Assembly: GCF_029227915.1 (NCBI RefSeq)
Contig: NC_079881.1
Location: 32,527,501-32,587,500, forward strand
Length of the DNA stretch: 60,000 nucleotides
Source of the DNA: Hydractinia symbiolongicarpus
Lineage: Eukaryota > Cnidaria > Hydrozoa > Anthoathecata > Hydractiniidae
Reading direction: 5' to 3'
Positions 32,620-44,189 of this stretch are shown here, piece by piece. The notes below the pieces were generated by a model. It was not told the origin of the DNA, ran no database searches, and saw only the letters and a list, made by a program, of their open reading frames with translations. Positions within the stretch are counted from its first letter, which is position 1; every line of letters begins with the position of its first letter. The translations under genes and the position numbers were made by a program.

Positions 32620-33872
32620 TTTATCACAATAATGCACAAACCCGCTGCAAGCAACCATAATAAAAATAAACTAATGACAAGTATAAAAACCCAGCTAATT
32701 ATTCCTGTTGTCATGGATTTTTAAAGATCATTAAGTGCGCAATTAAAATTTTCATGACCAGATCAAAACATTTTACAAAAAAACGTTGTGAAAGAATTCA
32801 GGTGCAATGACTTTTCATTTACAAACGGCAGTTGAGATTTTTTTGTTCAGGGTGTGGAGTTTCTCAATTTAATTACATGAATTCGGTCTATATCGACACC
32901 GGCTTATTTCACAAGATGTTATTGGAATACATAAAATCGTTTATAAGGGTCCATAAGACGCAGTTGATTTTGTTTTTTTGAACAACACAAAAGCCTGGAC
33001 ACGGAGGGAAAGTTCGTAATAACATTATGTTAGAAGAAATCTTCAATAATTCATTTTCTTTTTTTATTTATGCAGAATAAAAAAGCCGTGAATAGTTTCA
33101 CTTTGTAAGTCTGTCGAGTCCTGAAATTATCTCGCCTAATTACCTTTACATTATGCCTGATTAAGCCTGACATTTAGTAATATTAAAAAAATTAATTCAC
33201 GTATATGCATATTTAACTCTGGCTATTTTTGCACTCAAATAATTAACAGAAAAGACTGTGCGTCAGCATGTCGATAATGACGTCATGAAATGCTATCAAT
33301 GTACTGTATATTAAATTTTGAATTAGAGGCGCATAATAATGTTATGAAGCGTAACCTTAGCAACTTTTCATAGCGTATTAGAAGAAATTAAGTTATTAAC
33401 GGAGCTCATGTATTATCTGATCTTGTGCTTTGATGCACTAAATTCCATGATCTAAATATAGTCTGACCATTGTGGGGACATCTGTGTAGATTAAGGACTG
33501 TCTTATCAATTGTTTAAAATACGCTTTAGTTGGTGTCTTGCTTGAAAATTGAAGCCTTTTAGGCTCTCCGTGGAATTATAATCCAGAATATAGAATAAAA
33601 TTAGAAGATATCAATTTTTTGTTTGATGACTTTGCTTCAGATTTGTAAGAGTTCCACTAGGACGGATTTAGTTGATACTTTGGAAGCCTGCTATTAAAGT
33701 GCGTTTGGTATGAGTAACTTCCACATTGAATTTTTCCAGTCAAAAATTGTTTTTCACGCAGAATTTTAGACAACATTAAATTTTTATATAAAAAATATTC
33801 CTCTTGGTTGAACCTTAATCGTTTTTAACTCTAAGGATGATTTTCTAAAGATTTACAGAGCCTGATCCGATT
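32620..33872. other. Region upstream of LMO, no gene
   Basis: No coding exon is recognised. It would include the LMO promoter; no confident TATA or initiator was identified. Confidence 0.35.
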
Positions 33873-33918
33873 ATGACACCCCTATAATGTTTTTTAAGAA
33901 ACATTATAGGGGTGTCAT
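33873..33918. repeat. 46-bp near-perfect palindrome
   Basis: ATGACACCCCTATAATGTTT and its exact inverse flank a 6-bp centre (TTTAAG). The arms look like the two inverted ends of a DNA transposon brought together by internal deletion. Confidence 0.85.
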
Positions 33919-34289
33919 ATTGTTATTTAAATATTTTTCTTAATATTTGACCAGTTAGCGGTTAAAAGAAGTCATAGTTTCAGGCTCACGGTTCTTAAAA
34001 ACGTATTTTCTACAATATGGTTGAAATACACAAGCTTGCTTTTTTCTTTTTTAACTATACACCAAAATTTTCTTTTTTTCTATCAAGCATCCTTCTAGAT
34101 TGTCACAAAAAATTACATCAAATATCGGAAATATTTTTACAATGCATTAAAAACATTAAGCAAGCATTTTTCCAGGAAAGATATCAATTTAACCATTGAA
34201 CATTCCAAAATGAAAATAAAATAAACAACCATATGCTTAAAAATATCAGGACGATCAATCCTCGGGAATTTGGCTAGTAGATAATAATA

Positions 34290-34536
34290 GACCAACAAAA
34301 CGCTTTTTATAGTTGAGACAGGACTAACGAAAGGCGGGTTGTAGTTGAGACAGGACCGACAAAAGGCGGTTGTGGCTGAGACAGGACAGACAAAACGCGT
34401 TTTATAGACGAGACAGGTCAGAAAGAACGCGTTTTATAGACGAGACAGGTCAGAAATAACGCGTTTTATAGATGAGAGACAGGTCAGACAAAACGCGTTT
34501 TATAGACGAGACAGGTCAGACAAAACGCGTTTTATA
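34290..34536 (+). repeat. 32-bp minisatellite with ACGCGT
   Basis: About 7.5 copies of a unit reading GAGACAGGTCAGACAAAACG then CGTTTTATAGAC. The first copies are more diverged (GGCGGTTGTG in place of the CGCGTTTTAT part) and the later four nearly identical. One copy has a 2-bp insertion (GATGAGAGACAGG). Confidence 0.9.
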
Positions 34537-34539
34537 CCT

Positions 34540-36785
34540 TTTACAATCTTCTTATGTTGCACATGTTATTCAGAAACTTTGATTTAGATCATATGACGTC
34601 ATTGCGACTAGGTCGTTTTCTTATTTAAGCAAATTTACGTGTTCTATGGTATGTTGTGACACAGTTTAAAACCGCGAGAAATTTAAACTTTATCACATTT
34701 AATGAACCATGATGTTATTAAGCATAATTAATATAACAAAAGAACACTGCTGCTAATGATCAATTAAACTAATAGTCATGGTGATATAGAAAAAAAACAC
34801 AATAACATTACATCTGAAATACTCTACAAAAAACTTGTATGACGCAGTAACATAAGAGCATTATTATTCCTGCGGTGTGCTTACGCAGCACTTTTAAAAA
34901 AACAGACAGAGACGGGGCACGAAATGTGGTTACAAAACATTTTTGCTTTGTTATATAAATCGGCATCTTATTCAAATGTTATTTCTTTGTTCAAGATGTT
35001 AGCGGTCAAAAATTACAGTACCTTGAAAAACGCCTTAGAATTTTTTTTATGCTCATCACATGGATTAAGTTAAGGAACAAATATATTATTTTTATAATAA
35101 GCTTTAAGCGTAAAAGATGATAGTTTTATTAAGTCTCATATCATGAAAAAAATTTCACCTAGGGGGAGAAGACTCAATTTGCTCATTACCGTTTATCATT
35201 CAAAATCTCTCAAAAAATGTTAAAATTAAGATTTTGCTAGATAATAGTGCATTCAGGCTGTAATGGCCAACATTTTGCAAAATAAAGCAAACGCTATTAA
35301 CTTATTATAAGATGCAACTGGGTGGCTTGAACCATATCTTATTTTGAGCATGTTTAAAATTTATAAGAGCGGTCTGATAATAAATTAATATTAAGTCGTA
35401 AATTCTTAAGCAGATTTAACAACGTCGACCAATGAAATAATGTGTTTTACATTGCCCCTCCCAATTGTTTGAACTCAAGTTTTCGAACGGTACACCCACC
35501 TAACTAATGTTATTTTATCCTTTACGTAAGGTGGTCACATACATGCTCTAATCAGTTTCAAAAAATGCAAAATAGTAATTACAGGCTATATTTAGAATAA
35601 ACATTTTAAATGTTAATCCAACTTTATTTTAACTAACTTCTTCTATCTAATTGCTTTTTTTACATGTAATTAACCATAAATTAGAGAGGAATCCTTGTGT
35701 CTATGAAACAGTACTTTTGTTAATGACTCTACGTCATCGTTCTCATTTGACATTCCTTTTAGTCCAGTTTACGTCAGAAGGCGTAAATGATACCGACTTA
35801 ATCAGGTGTTTGCAGTGCAGCACAAACACTATATCCATACCTAATCACATTGATGCAAAACACTGTTGATTCTTTGTGTAGCATCATGGTAAGTTACGAA
35901 ACATTTGCTTATGACCGTATAAATGGGTTGAAATGAAATTGGTACAGTTAAGGTAAGTTATTCTGTATTTACTCAAACTTCACAGTATGTTTACCATTTT
36001 GTTAGAAGAATTGCTGTTATTTAGAAGTTATAACCTTAGAGCATTAACTAACAATACTAAATATAAAAATAAACAAAAAAACAAAAAAAAAAACTGACAA
36101 ACAAACAATGCAGAAATTATGTAGTAGTAATAACTTTTTAAAATTAAATTTTTTTTAGCTCAAAGCGGTAACGGCGACTTTCAAGTGGAAATATGTATCG
36201 CAAAGTGCTTAAATTATAAGAAATAGTCAGTTGTCTATGGTGGCCCATGGCTGCCATCGTGTTTTTGCTATTACTTCATTTTCATATTGACACTCGTTTA
36301 CTTTCAAATGATAATCAAAATGAATCAAATCGCTTTGTAAACAAAATGGAAATAAATTTAATTTTGATATTGGCCAATCGCTTCCACACGCATTATCAAT
36401 TTCATTTTAAATCAACTTTGCTTTTTAAATTTAATTGAATTCATTTCATTGTTTGGCCCATCGCTGCCGATGTTTTGATATTTTGAGATATGACCTGTAA
36501 TGCCGATGTTTTGATGTTTTGAGAAATGACTAATAGTAAACCACGCTATACTTTAGTAAGTAATTGAGAATTTGTTTGCTGAGAACATAACTAATTACAA
36601 AAACAAAATGTTCTATTGAAAAAGGAACTTTAACTAGACAAATTACTAAAACTTTAAACAAGCTGGAGACCATCGCACTAGTTAAATAACTAATGTAAGA
36701 AGATGGCCACCATTATATATTTAGAATTTTCCATTATAAATAAACAAATATAACTTTTTGTTTATTTTATTTAAGAAAATTAACT
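34540..36785. other. 2.2-kb stretch without recognised genes
   Basis: Phrases TGGCCCATGGCTGCC (36240) and TGGCCCATCGCTGCC (36455) flank a T/A-rich segment, and GCCGATGTTTTGAT repeats at 36468 and 36502. GCGATGGGCCA also occurs inverted near 46707, so this may be an old interspersed repeat. Confidence 0.4.
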
Positions 36786-37268
36786 ATACACTGTAACTGG
36801 GTTATTTATCCGTTTGCAAAAAGTAGAAAAGGGACTAAGTTAGTTAGGAATATTTATTGAGGAGGGAATTTTTGCAGAGTGATTTGATTCTAGATATTGA
36901 TAGTGAAGAAAGGTCTTGTTTAGTGAAAAGAGATTGAAAAAGGTTCCAGGCTAGTATACATTGATATAAAGTAGAATTGGTACCAAAAGAAAAAGTTCTA
37001 ACAAGAGGTTTTTCTAAAAGTTTAATAGGAAAGGTATTGTAAGTATTGTATTGTAAGTAGACTATTTATGTTAAGTGGAGAAGTTTTGTTCAGGATTTGG
37101 TGAACTAGAGTTACATTACAGATTTTGGGTGGTATCAAAAATATCAAGAAGGTTAAGTTGCTTTAGTAGAGGTTTGGAGGGTTGATTAAAGTCAGCGAAG
37201 GTGATGAGTCTTACCGCTTTTTTTTGAAGTTTAAAGATTCGATCAGTATGGATGTTATGGGTTAGACA

Positions 37269-38400
37269 TCAAACTTGGGAGGAATAAGAAGCGTGAGAAA
37301 GAAATAAAGAGCAGTATACAGAGAGGAGTATCTTTAAGGGAACATAGTGACGGAGTTTGGAAGTTGCTCCATTACTTCTGGATGGTGTGGCAGCTAGGTT
37401 TTTTGTATGAAATGACCAATTTAAGTGAGATTCGATAATAACCCCAAGATACTTAACACAAGTGGAAAAGGATAGTTTTTTGGCCATTTAGTTTTAGTCT
37501 AACATCATAGCTGATTGACTTATTGGGATGCCTGAAAAGAATAACCTCGGTTTTGGCAACGTTAAGTGTAATTTTATTTGCATTTAACCAGTGGCATAGA
37601 AGTTTTAGATCAATATTTACTCTTTTCTTAATGGTTTTCAAATTGGGACTAGAGCATAATAGACTGGTGTCATCTGCAAAGTGAAAAACATCACTATAGT
37701 AAATTCCGTTTAAGAGGTCATTAATGTAAATCAAGAAGAGTAGTGGTCCAAAGACCGATCCCTGGGGCACCCCATGAAAAATTTCTAGTCCGGAAGAGTT
37801 ATTCCCAGAAATAAAAACAAATTCGTCTTCGGTTAGTATGATAAGATTTATCCAGGAGTTTGCTAGTCCACGAATGCCATAGTGTTGCATTTTACCCAAT
37901 AGTATGTTGTTGTCAACGGTATCAAAGGCTTTTCGAAGGTCTATAAAAATTCCACAAGAAAAATGTTTTCAAATAGAATTTCAATTAGATTGTTTATTTC
38001 TGAAGCCAAATTGTTTATTATTGATTATTTTATGTTAATCAAGAAATGAGATGAAACGCGTGTGAACAATTTTTTCGTAAATTTTATCAACATTAGAGAG
38101 CAAAGATATTGGTCTATAATTATTAACCTCTAGTGGCGAGCCTTTTTTATAAACAGGAATGACTTTAACTGCTTTAAGAATGTCAGGATATGTGCCTGTT
38201 TAAAAAGAAATGTTGATTATTTTAGTTAATGCAGGTGAGATTTCGTTGACTACATTGACCAATAGTTTAGATGGGATACTATTTGGGTCATTTGATTTAC
38301 TGATGTTTAGGGTTTTTATTACTTTTACGATTTCTTCAGTGTCTACTGGCGAAAAGAAAAACGAATTAGGGTTGCTATTTTTGAGGTAGTTAGAAAAGTG
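37269..38400 (-). pseudogene. LINE reverse transcriptase
   Basis: Blocks in order on the minus strand are IPSKLLVN, ISPALTKIIN, VIPVYKKGS, NNYRPISLLSN, IYEKIVHTRF, then the clean frame 37899-37453 with GLANSWINLI, VPQGSVFGPLLFLIYIND, FADDTSLL (catalytic Asp pair) and LNANKITLNVAKTEVILF, then KYLGVIIESHLNW. At least three frame changes break it. VPQGSVFG has F where L is usual. Confidence 0.88.
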
Positions 38401-38517
38401 CTTATTTGTAGTGGGTATTCATTTTATTTCTTACTTTATCAGCAATATGTGTAGAATGTTTATTTAAACTATTAGAAATGAGAAGGGGATCGTTAATTTG
38501 TTGATCGATAATCTTAA

Positions 38518-39418
38518 CCCTTAATCTTAACCTGAGCTTTTTTGGCCCTTGTAACCCTGGGGGGGGGGGCACAAAGTGCCCGCGGGCCATAAATCCTGAA
38601 CCACTTGTGCTTAAGTGATGAAACTTAGCTCAATTGGAGAATGTCTTAGTACAATCTCAATCCATGTAAAAAAAGTAATTTGATGACGTCATAGAGATTA
38701 GAAATGTGAAAATTGGTCATTTTCCCAATTTTTCAGTACGTTTTAATTTCTCGCCTGTTACTAATGATATGGTCTTGATTCTTGGTAGATTTGTGGAATG
38801 AATACCCAAATATGTGTTTCACATAAAAAAGTACTTTTAATGACGTCATTGGGATAAAAAATGACGTCATTTCGGCAAAAATAATTCTTATTTTAACGAT
38901 AAAGATAAAAAGACCCATTTTACCAGAAATATTGATGCTCATGTCATTAAACTTGACATACATGTAGAACAGGACATTTAAAGATAATCGAGGTAAGGAA
39001 AACAATATAATGACGTCATTGGGATCCGAAATGACGTCAATTTCCTGGATCGATATTTCCTTCAAATCTGGTTTGCTTTTTGTCCCTAGTAACCATATAT
39101 GACCTTAGCTACACCTTGGTTACCACTTAGTAACCAACATATATGTAATAAATAATTATATACCCAATACAACATCTTATAACATTCTTACCTGAATGTC
39201 AACGGTTTTCAAAATTCCAAAAAATTTACCCCCGTCCAAAAAAGCTATACCCCCAGCAAAGTACAAACTTTTTCCAAAAATTTCTTCTTCATCAGAAGCA
39301 ATAGTAAATGTTAGGAAAGTCACAAAATTTTAGCACTTAATCACATGTTTATCTAAAGTTATGCCTAGTCAAAAAGGCCGCGGGCACTTTGTGCCCCCCC
39401 CCCCCAGGTATAATAGGG
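38518..39418. mobile_element. TTAA-flanked non-autonomous element (901 bp)
   Basis: TTAA flanks both sides (38514-38517 and 39419-39422); joining the outer sides restores the LINE. Both ends begin CCCT and share GGGCACAAAGTGCCCGCGG in inverted form (about 38566-38584 and 39380-39398) after a run of G/C. TTAA duplications with CCCT-type ends suit piggyBac or Kolobok derivatives. No transposase is encoded. It lies inside the LINE and is therefore younger. Confidence 0.85.
38684..39039. promoter_or_regulatory. Cluster of five TGACGTCA (CRE) sites
   Basis: Perfect 8-bp CRE palindromes start at 38684, 38841, 38862, 39011 and 39032, all inside the TTAA element. The last four form two pairs with 21-bp spacing, each opening ATGACGTCATTGGGAT. 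TGACGTCA is the CREB/ATF consensus. The pairing suggests duplication within the element. Confidence 0.6.
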
Positions 39419-40698
39419 TTAAGAGAGATTTGTTGTTATTATTTTTGATGTTTACTTTGTTTAAAATATTATTTATCCCTTTCCAGATAACTTTAGTGTT
39501 GTTTAAATTTATTTCAAAGTATCTTGTGAAATGTTTTTTTTTACTGTTACGAATTAAATCGACTATACGGTTTCTGTACTGCTTGTATTGATTATGGATG
39601 TTAGCTTTCTGGATTAGATTTGTTTTTTTAATAAAAGTTTTTAATAGTTTATTTCGCTTTGATATAGCCTCCCTTATTCCTGCAGTAATCCACGGCTTAG
39701 ATTTAGTTTTGATTTGTTTTTTAGTCATCAATTTAAGGGGAGCAAAAGTATTTAAATTATTATCAAAAAATGTGTTAAAAGAATTAAAATTACATCGTTA
39801 AAATCAAAAACCTGATCCCAATTTTTACTGGATGACTTTTCCTTGAAGCCGGCTTCATCAAAAATTTTCCAGTCTCCATAGTGTTGTTTGGTGTTAATTT
39901 TACTGGTCTGATAATCAGAATATAATAGTAGAAGTCGTGGTTGGTGATCAGAGAAGCTTGATATTAGGTTTCCCGAAATAGTTTTATGATTGGACATACA
40001 TGTATATGTTGTCGATTAGTGTTTTTCAAGCTGGAGTTATGCGACTTGGGAGAGTAATATGAGGTTGAAGGAAATTTGATTTTACAAGGTCAAGAAATAA
40101 GGCAATTTGGGGGTCCTCTTCTACTTTCAAAAGATCAATGTTGAAATCTCCCATAAGAATTAAAGTTTTGTTTTCAAGGTTAGTTTTACTAAAGATTGGC
40201 GTTAAAAAGGAATTAAATTCTTTTAGGGATAAGGAAGGGTGCTTGTAAATACAACCAATTATGATGTCAGATTTTTTCTTGGAAATTTCAACAAAAGTTG
40301 GCTCAAGTAGTTTTGGAGAATAGCAGACTAGATATTCATCTCGAGAAATACAATTAAATTTTTTTGAAACAAAAAAGGTTTTCCCACCTGTTAAACCCTC
40401 TGCTGGTGTTAAAAAAGTTGAGTATCCATCAAACGATGGAATAGGAGAATGATTCTAGACTCTTGTTTCAGAAAGACCGACAACACTGAATGGGTAATCT
40501 AAAGAATGGGTTAGGTCATCTAGTTCATCAATATGTTGAGAAAGAGAAACAACATTAATATAAAAATAAAAAAAGGTTTTAAGGAAGAATTAAAGCTTTT
40601 TGGGAGTGCTATAAATTCATCATGATCATAGTACTTACAGAAAATTGTCCAATCCGGTAACTCATCGTTGTCAGTGCTGGTGTCAGGGGAGAAAGAAT

Positions 40699-41016
40699 TC
40701 AATTGGTAAGGAAAGATTTAAAATCAGACAAAATAGGATTCAGAGGAGTTTTAGAATAACCTTGAGAATTTTCAGAACAAAAAGGTAAGATTTTAGAGTT
40801 GCATTTGAAAGAAGACCAAATGTCACTGTCATTCAAATTAGCGAGGTATTTAAAATCTTTAGAGCTTAATTCATTACAGCTCGGGTGGACCCATGAGTCA
40901 CAAAAATTACAGAATAGAGCTTTAGAATTATTCCTAGCTAACGTATTGCAGATGGAGCAGAAAAATTTGTAAGAGACTAAGGGCATAAGGGAGATCAAAC
41001 AAACAATAAAACTCAA
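40699..41016 (-). CDS. LINE N-terminal PHD-like finger ORF
   Basis: A 105-aa frame contains FFCSICNTLARN, FCNFCDSWVHPSCNELS and FKCNSK, a Cys4-His-Cys3-like arrangement as in PHD fingers found at the N-terminus of many CR1/L2-like LINE proteins. An endonuclease domain follows downstream after a frame change. The first residues (FIVCLISLMPLVS) are hydrophobic. It is probably the start of the single long LINE ORF rather than a separate protein. Confidence 0.6.
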   Translation of the reverse strand: MSFIVCLISLMPLVSYKFFCSICNTLARNNSKALFCNFCDSWVHPSCNELSSKDFKYLANLNDSDIWSSFKCNSKILPFCSENSQGYSKTPLNPILSDFKSFLTN

Positions 41017-41227
41017 GAAAACAAATAGCTAAACAGTTAAGTGTGAAGTTTTAGGCTTATAAGGGACGGAGTCAAGGGAATAGCAACACAAAACAGTACT
41101 AAAGGGCATAATGTAAGGATGATATAAAAAATATAAAAGTTAACAACAATATTAGAAACAACTTAAATGATATAAGCAAAAATAAAAGAGAACAGGAACA
41201 TTACGTTCGTACGGTCGTGTTTACACT

Positions 41228-41240
41228 GCCATCTTAGAAT
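41228..41240 (-). promoter_or_regulatory. YY1-like site at the LINE 5' end
   Basis: The minus strand reads CTAAGATGGCAG, close to the YY1 core AAGATGGC that sets the start of transcription in some LINEs. It lies about 215 bp upstream of the first LINE frame. Confidence 0.3.
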
Positions 41241-41244
41241 GCAC

Positions 41245-42360
41245 ACTAGAGATAACGTAGTCTTGCTTGTAAATAAGACTAAAAAACAACGGCTGCACTT
41301 ATTTGATTATGTTTTCTAGAATTCGAAGACGAAATCAGGAAACAAATCTTTTACAATATGGCTGACAGAAAACGAAAAGAAAAACACTAGCAATGGCAGA
41401 AGTTTAATAAAGATTGTAAAAGTAAGAGAACTTAGTCCTATGAGTCAGCTGGAAGTCACATATTAACAACTAACGAACAGCGCCTAGAAAGTAACACTAG
41501 CGATTAGGCGAAGTAAATACGAACGAACTGCCCTCAAGAATTCGTGGAATTCGCATTTGAAGAAGTAACCATGCCAAGCATCAAACAAGCCTTTAACTAA
41601 CATTTTAAAGACAGATTACCAGCTGGTATGACTTGTGACATATTAGCAAGTAACCATCCTGTACTAAAATGAGTCATCTTCCAAATGTCAGTCATTAACA
41701 AGTCATTGACATCAGATTCATCAAAGACCACAATGAATCACAGACCACCCCAAGTGCAACAACTGGAACAGGAACGTAAAAACTAAGTATCAATTCTTTC
41801 ACAACAAGTTCATCAGTCTTTGCCTCAAGTCTTAACTTCCAGCAAAGTCGATTTCTGTAGCCAAAAGTTTAAATGTTTCTACGATGATGAAACTGGGTAA
41901 AGTGATAACCAAATATAACAGCAGTAGTGAACAAGTGAAAATGTGTGATTTTTTTATAAAAACAATGTCAGAAAAGCATTGCGTAACTGTTGAATAAAAT
42001 CCATTTGCTACTGGTGGGTTTAAAGCAGCATATTTTGGTAAGATGAGTGGATCAAAAGGTGAAAAAAAGTTTGTCATCAAACGATATTTAGAAAGTAGCC
42101 TTGACGATTTGAAATAAATAACGGAAAGGCCTAAATGTCATGGAAAGCTGTTTAAATGCATGCTTTGGCTGCAAATTTTGCCTAACATCAAAAAACCCGT
42201 AAAAAACGTAACCAAAATAATCTACTGACCGACCGACCCTGCAACAAAACTACGAGTCGGACAGCGGCAAACCAACAATTAATTAAGGACAGCCTAGGCT
42301 AAAATATTATATACCCTATTTGAAGAAAAGCAGGAAGAAGTACTGTTAAGGTATTTTAAA
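41245..42360. other. Non-coding stretch
   Basis: No protein family is recognised; the minus frame 41832-42080 shows no known domain. Confidence 0.4.
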
Positions 42361-42361
42361 A

Positions 42362-43600
42362 TCAATCATCAAAAAATAAAAGCACATTCCAATAAGTCAT
42401 ATTATTGAGGAAAATCGTATGTGTGGATTGGTATACCATCAGGCAAAATGGTATTTCTTGTTTCCTTATGCGATGAGTATTCCACACGGTTTCTCGAAAT
42501 TCGTCCAATTCCCTTTGGATAACTGGTATCATGACGTACTTCATAATACTCCAGAAAGAGTATATAATAGTGATTGTTTTTTATTTCTATTTCTAGAACA
42601 TTTTTTATCATGCTGTTATATTTTCTTCTGAATACATTTTTCTACATACCTACCTGCTTCATTATTTAGATCATAATCCATCTTTGAAATACTATTCGAG
42701 TCTCTCGTGGAGCTCTTTCCACCACCGGTCAATCTAAAAACAAGGATACCAATTAGGTGTTTGAAAAAGAAATTTAGCAGTACTGCACCATCAAAAATGA
42801 CTTAATTAATTTGAAGTTGATGGTCCCTAGCACACTGATTCAGTGGGATCGTCAAGGTCCTCGCATTTTCTTCTCAAGCATGATTGCATTGTTGCCATAA
42901 CGCCAGTTTCTGTTTCCTCGTCGATGCAAATATATGCAGGGATGATGTTTGATTTACATAAGTGCTTTAAATACCATTTACCGATCAATTCTAGTTTAGA
43001 ATTCGAATCTCATACACAAAACCAAAGAATTTACAGCTAGCTGTATCACTGCACCCATACACTGCCAATAGGAATGTCCAATTGTGATACCCCATCAGTT
43101 TATCATGACCATCTAATGACCATACCCACTTTATGCCTTTTGTAACAAATTTACCCTTCTCCTTTTTCTCTTTTGACCTGGTCGCCTATTTACAAGTTCC
43201 TCCGGTGGAAAATTGTACACCAGTGCTCTTGTTACATTTAAGAGGTGTTTTTTTCGAACCTTTTGTTGCATGGCTCGATATCCTAGAAGTCTTCCAGGTC
43301 CTTCCAACTTATCTATCTTTGACAACTTATTGCACCTTTTCAACAGTTACCGTTGTATCCGAATAGTATGTGTTGAAGTGGCGCTCCAATTATAATGACC
43401 GAATTCTCTCCGCATGTAGTTCAATATATCACACCGAGGTAAATTTTGCCTAACAAGTTTCTTTAATGCTTCTTCAAGATTGATATCATTTTCCCAATCG
43501 GGTGAGTTAAGGCGCGTCCAAAAATAGTTGGGAAATTTCGATAGAAGTTCGGTTTTGCCCGCGTTTTCTTTGTCGGTGAAGAGTATTATGTCCCCTTAAC
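42362..43600 (-). pseudogene. Retroviral-type integrase-like protein, decayed
   Basis: On the minus strand, in order: FGHYNWSATSTHTIRIQR, GPGRLLGYRAMQQKVRKKH, WVWSLDGHDKLMGYHNW (first Asp), AVYGCSDT, SKLELIGKWYLKHL, AYICIDEETETGVMATMQ (second Asp), DDPTESVC.GPSTSN, IDRWWKELHERLE (Glu), then IPVIQRELDEFRETVWNTHRIR and LPDGIPIHTYDFP. This is the domain order of a DDE integrase-core family common in cnidarian and fish genomes. Stops, several frame changes and a gap or intron near 42740-42830 break it. No LTR, RT or protease lies next to it, so it may come from a DNA transposon or a domesticated gene. Confidence 0.75.
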
Positions 43601-44189
43601 ATCTTTTGGACAAGAATAAAGGGCAAGAAGCGTATATATATCTTATTTTCCTAAAATATTCTTGAAATTGCAAAGTCAAAGAACGCAAGACTGATTAGAA
43701 GTTGTTCGGCTTTAACTTAGGATACTTTAGGAGGTCCGGGCTGAATAGTTTAAAAAGGTTTGAGCAACATGCTGGCTAGAAGTAGTAGATAGCTAGCTAA
43801 AGACCGACAGAAGAAGTATGTTTACTGCTCAACATTATACAAATTATCTTTGTTGAGCTTTGATTGTATTCCTCTTTCATCCGTTATAACTAACTAGCTA
43901 TACAAAATATGGCACTCATATACTAAGCTATAATACACTCTTTCTACACAATAGTATAGGAATAGCTAACAAATGATGATTTTAAGATTAGAAATTAGAA
44001 TATAAGAATATAAGAATAAGCCCGTTTGCGGTTGTGCAAAGCATCTTGGGTAATCAGGAGAAACAAAACAAACATAGCGATCAAAACAGTGGCGATTAGC
44101 TGTGCTTTTGTTTACTGTAGTTGTTATTTAAGTGTTCTGGGCGACTTTTTTATTAGGTAATAATCATTTTTTTTAATTTAGATAAAAAA

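Larger units (their letters stand above)
36790..41240 (-). mobile_element. CR1/Jockey-like LINE, nearly full length, interrupted
   Basis: Read from 41240 down, it holds a leader with AAGATGGCAG (41230), a PHD-like finger (41016-40699), an APE endonuclease (about 40560-39950) with SETR, GCIYKHPS, GDFNIDLL and SDHQP motifs, the linker PWITAGIREAISKRNKLL (39731-39369), and the RT (about 38350-37450) with NNYRPISLLSNVDKIYEK, HGVPQGSVFGPLLFLIYINDL in part and FADDT. A C-terminal region (KYLGVIIESHLNW) runs to about 37000. The 3' end is ill defined. Frameshifts are scattered. A TTAA-flanked element (38518-39418) splits it between linker and RT. Confidence 0.88.
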
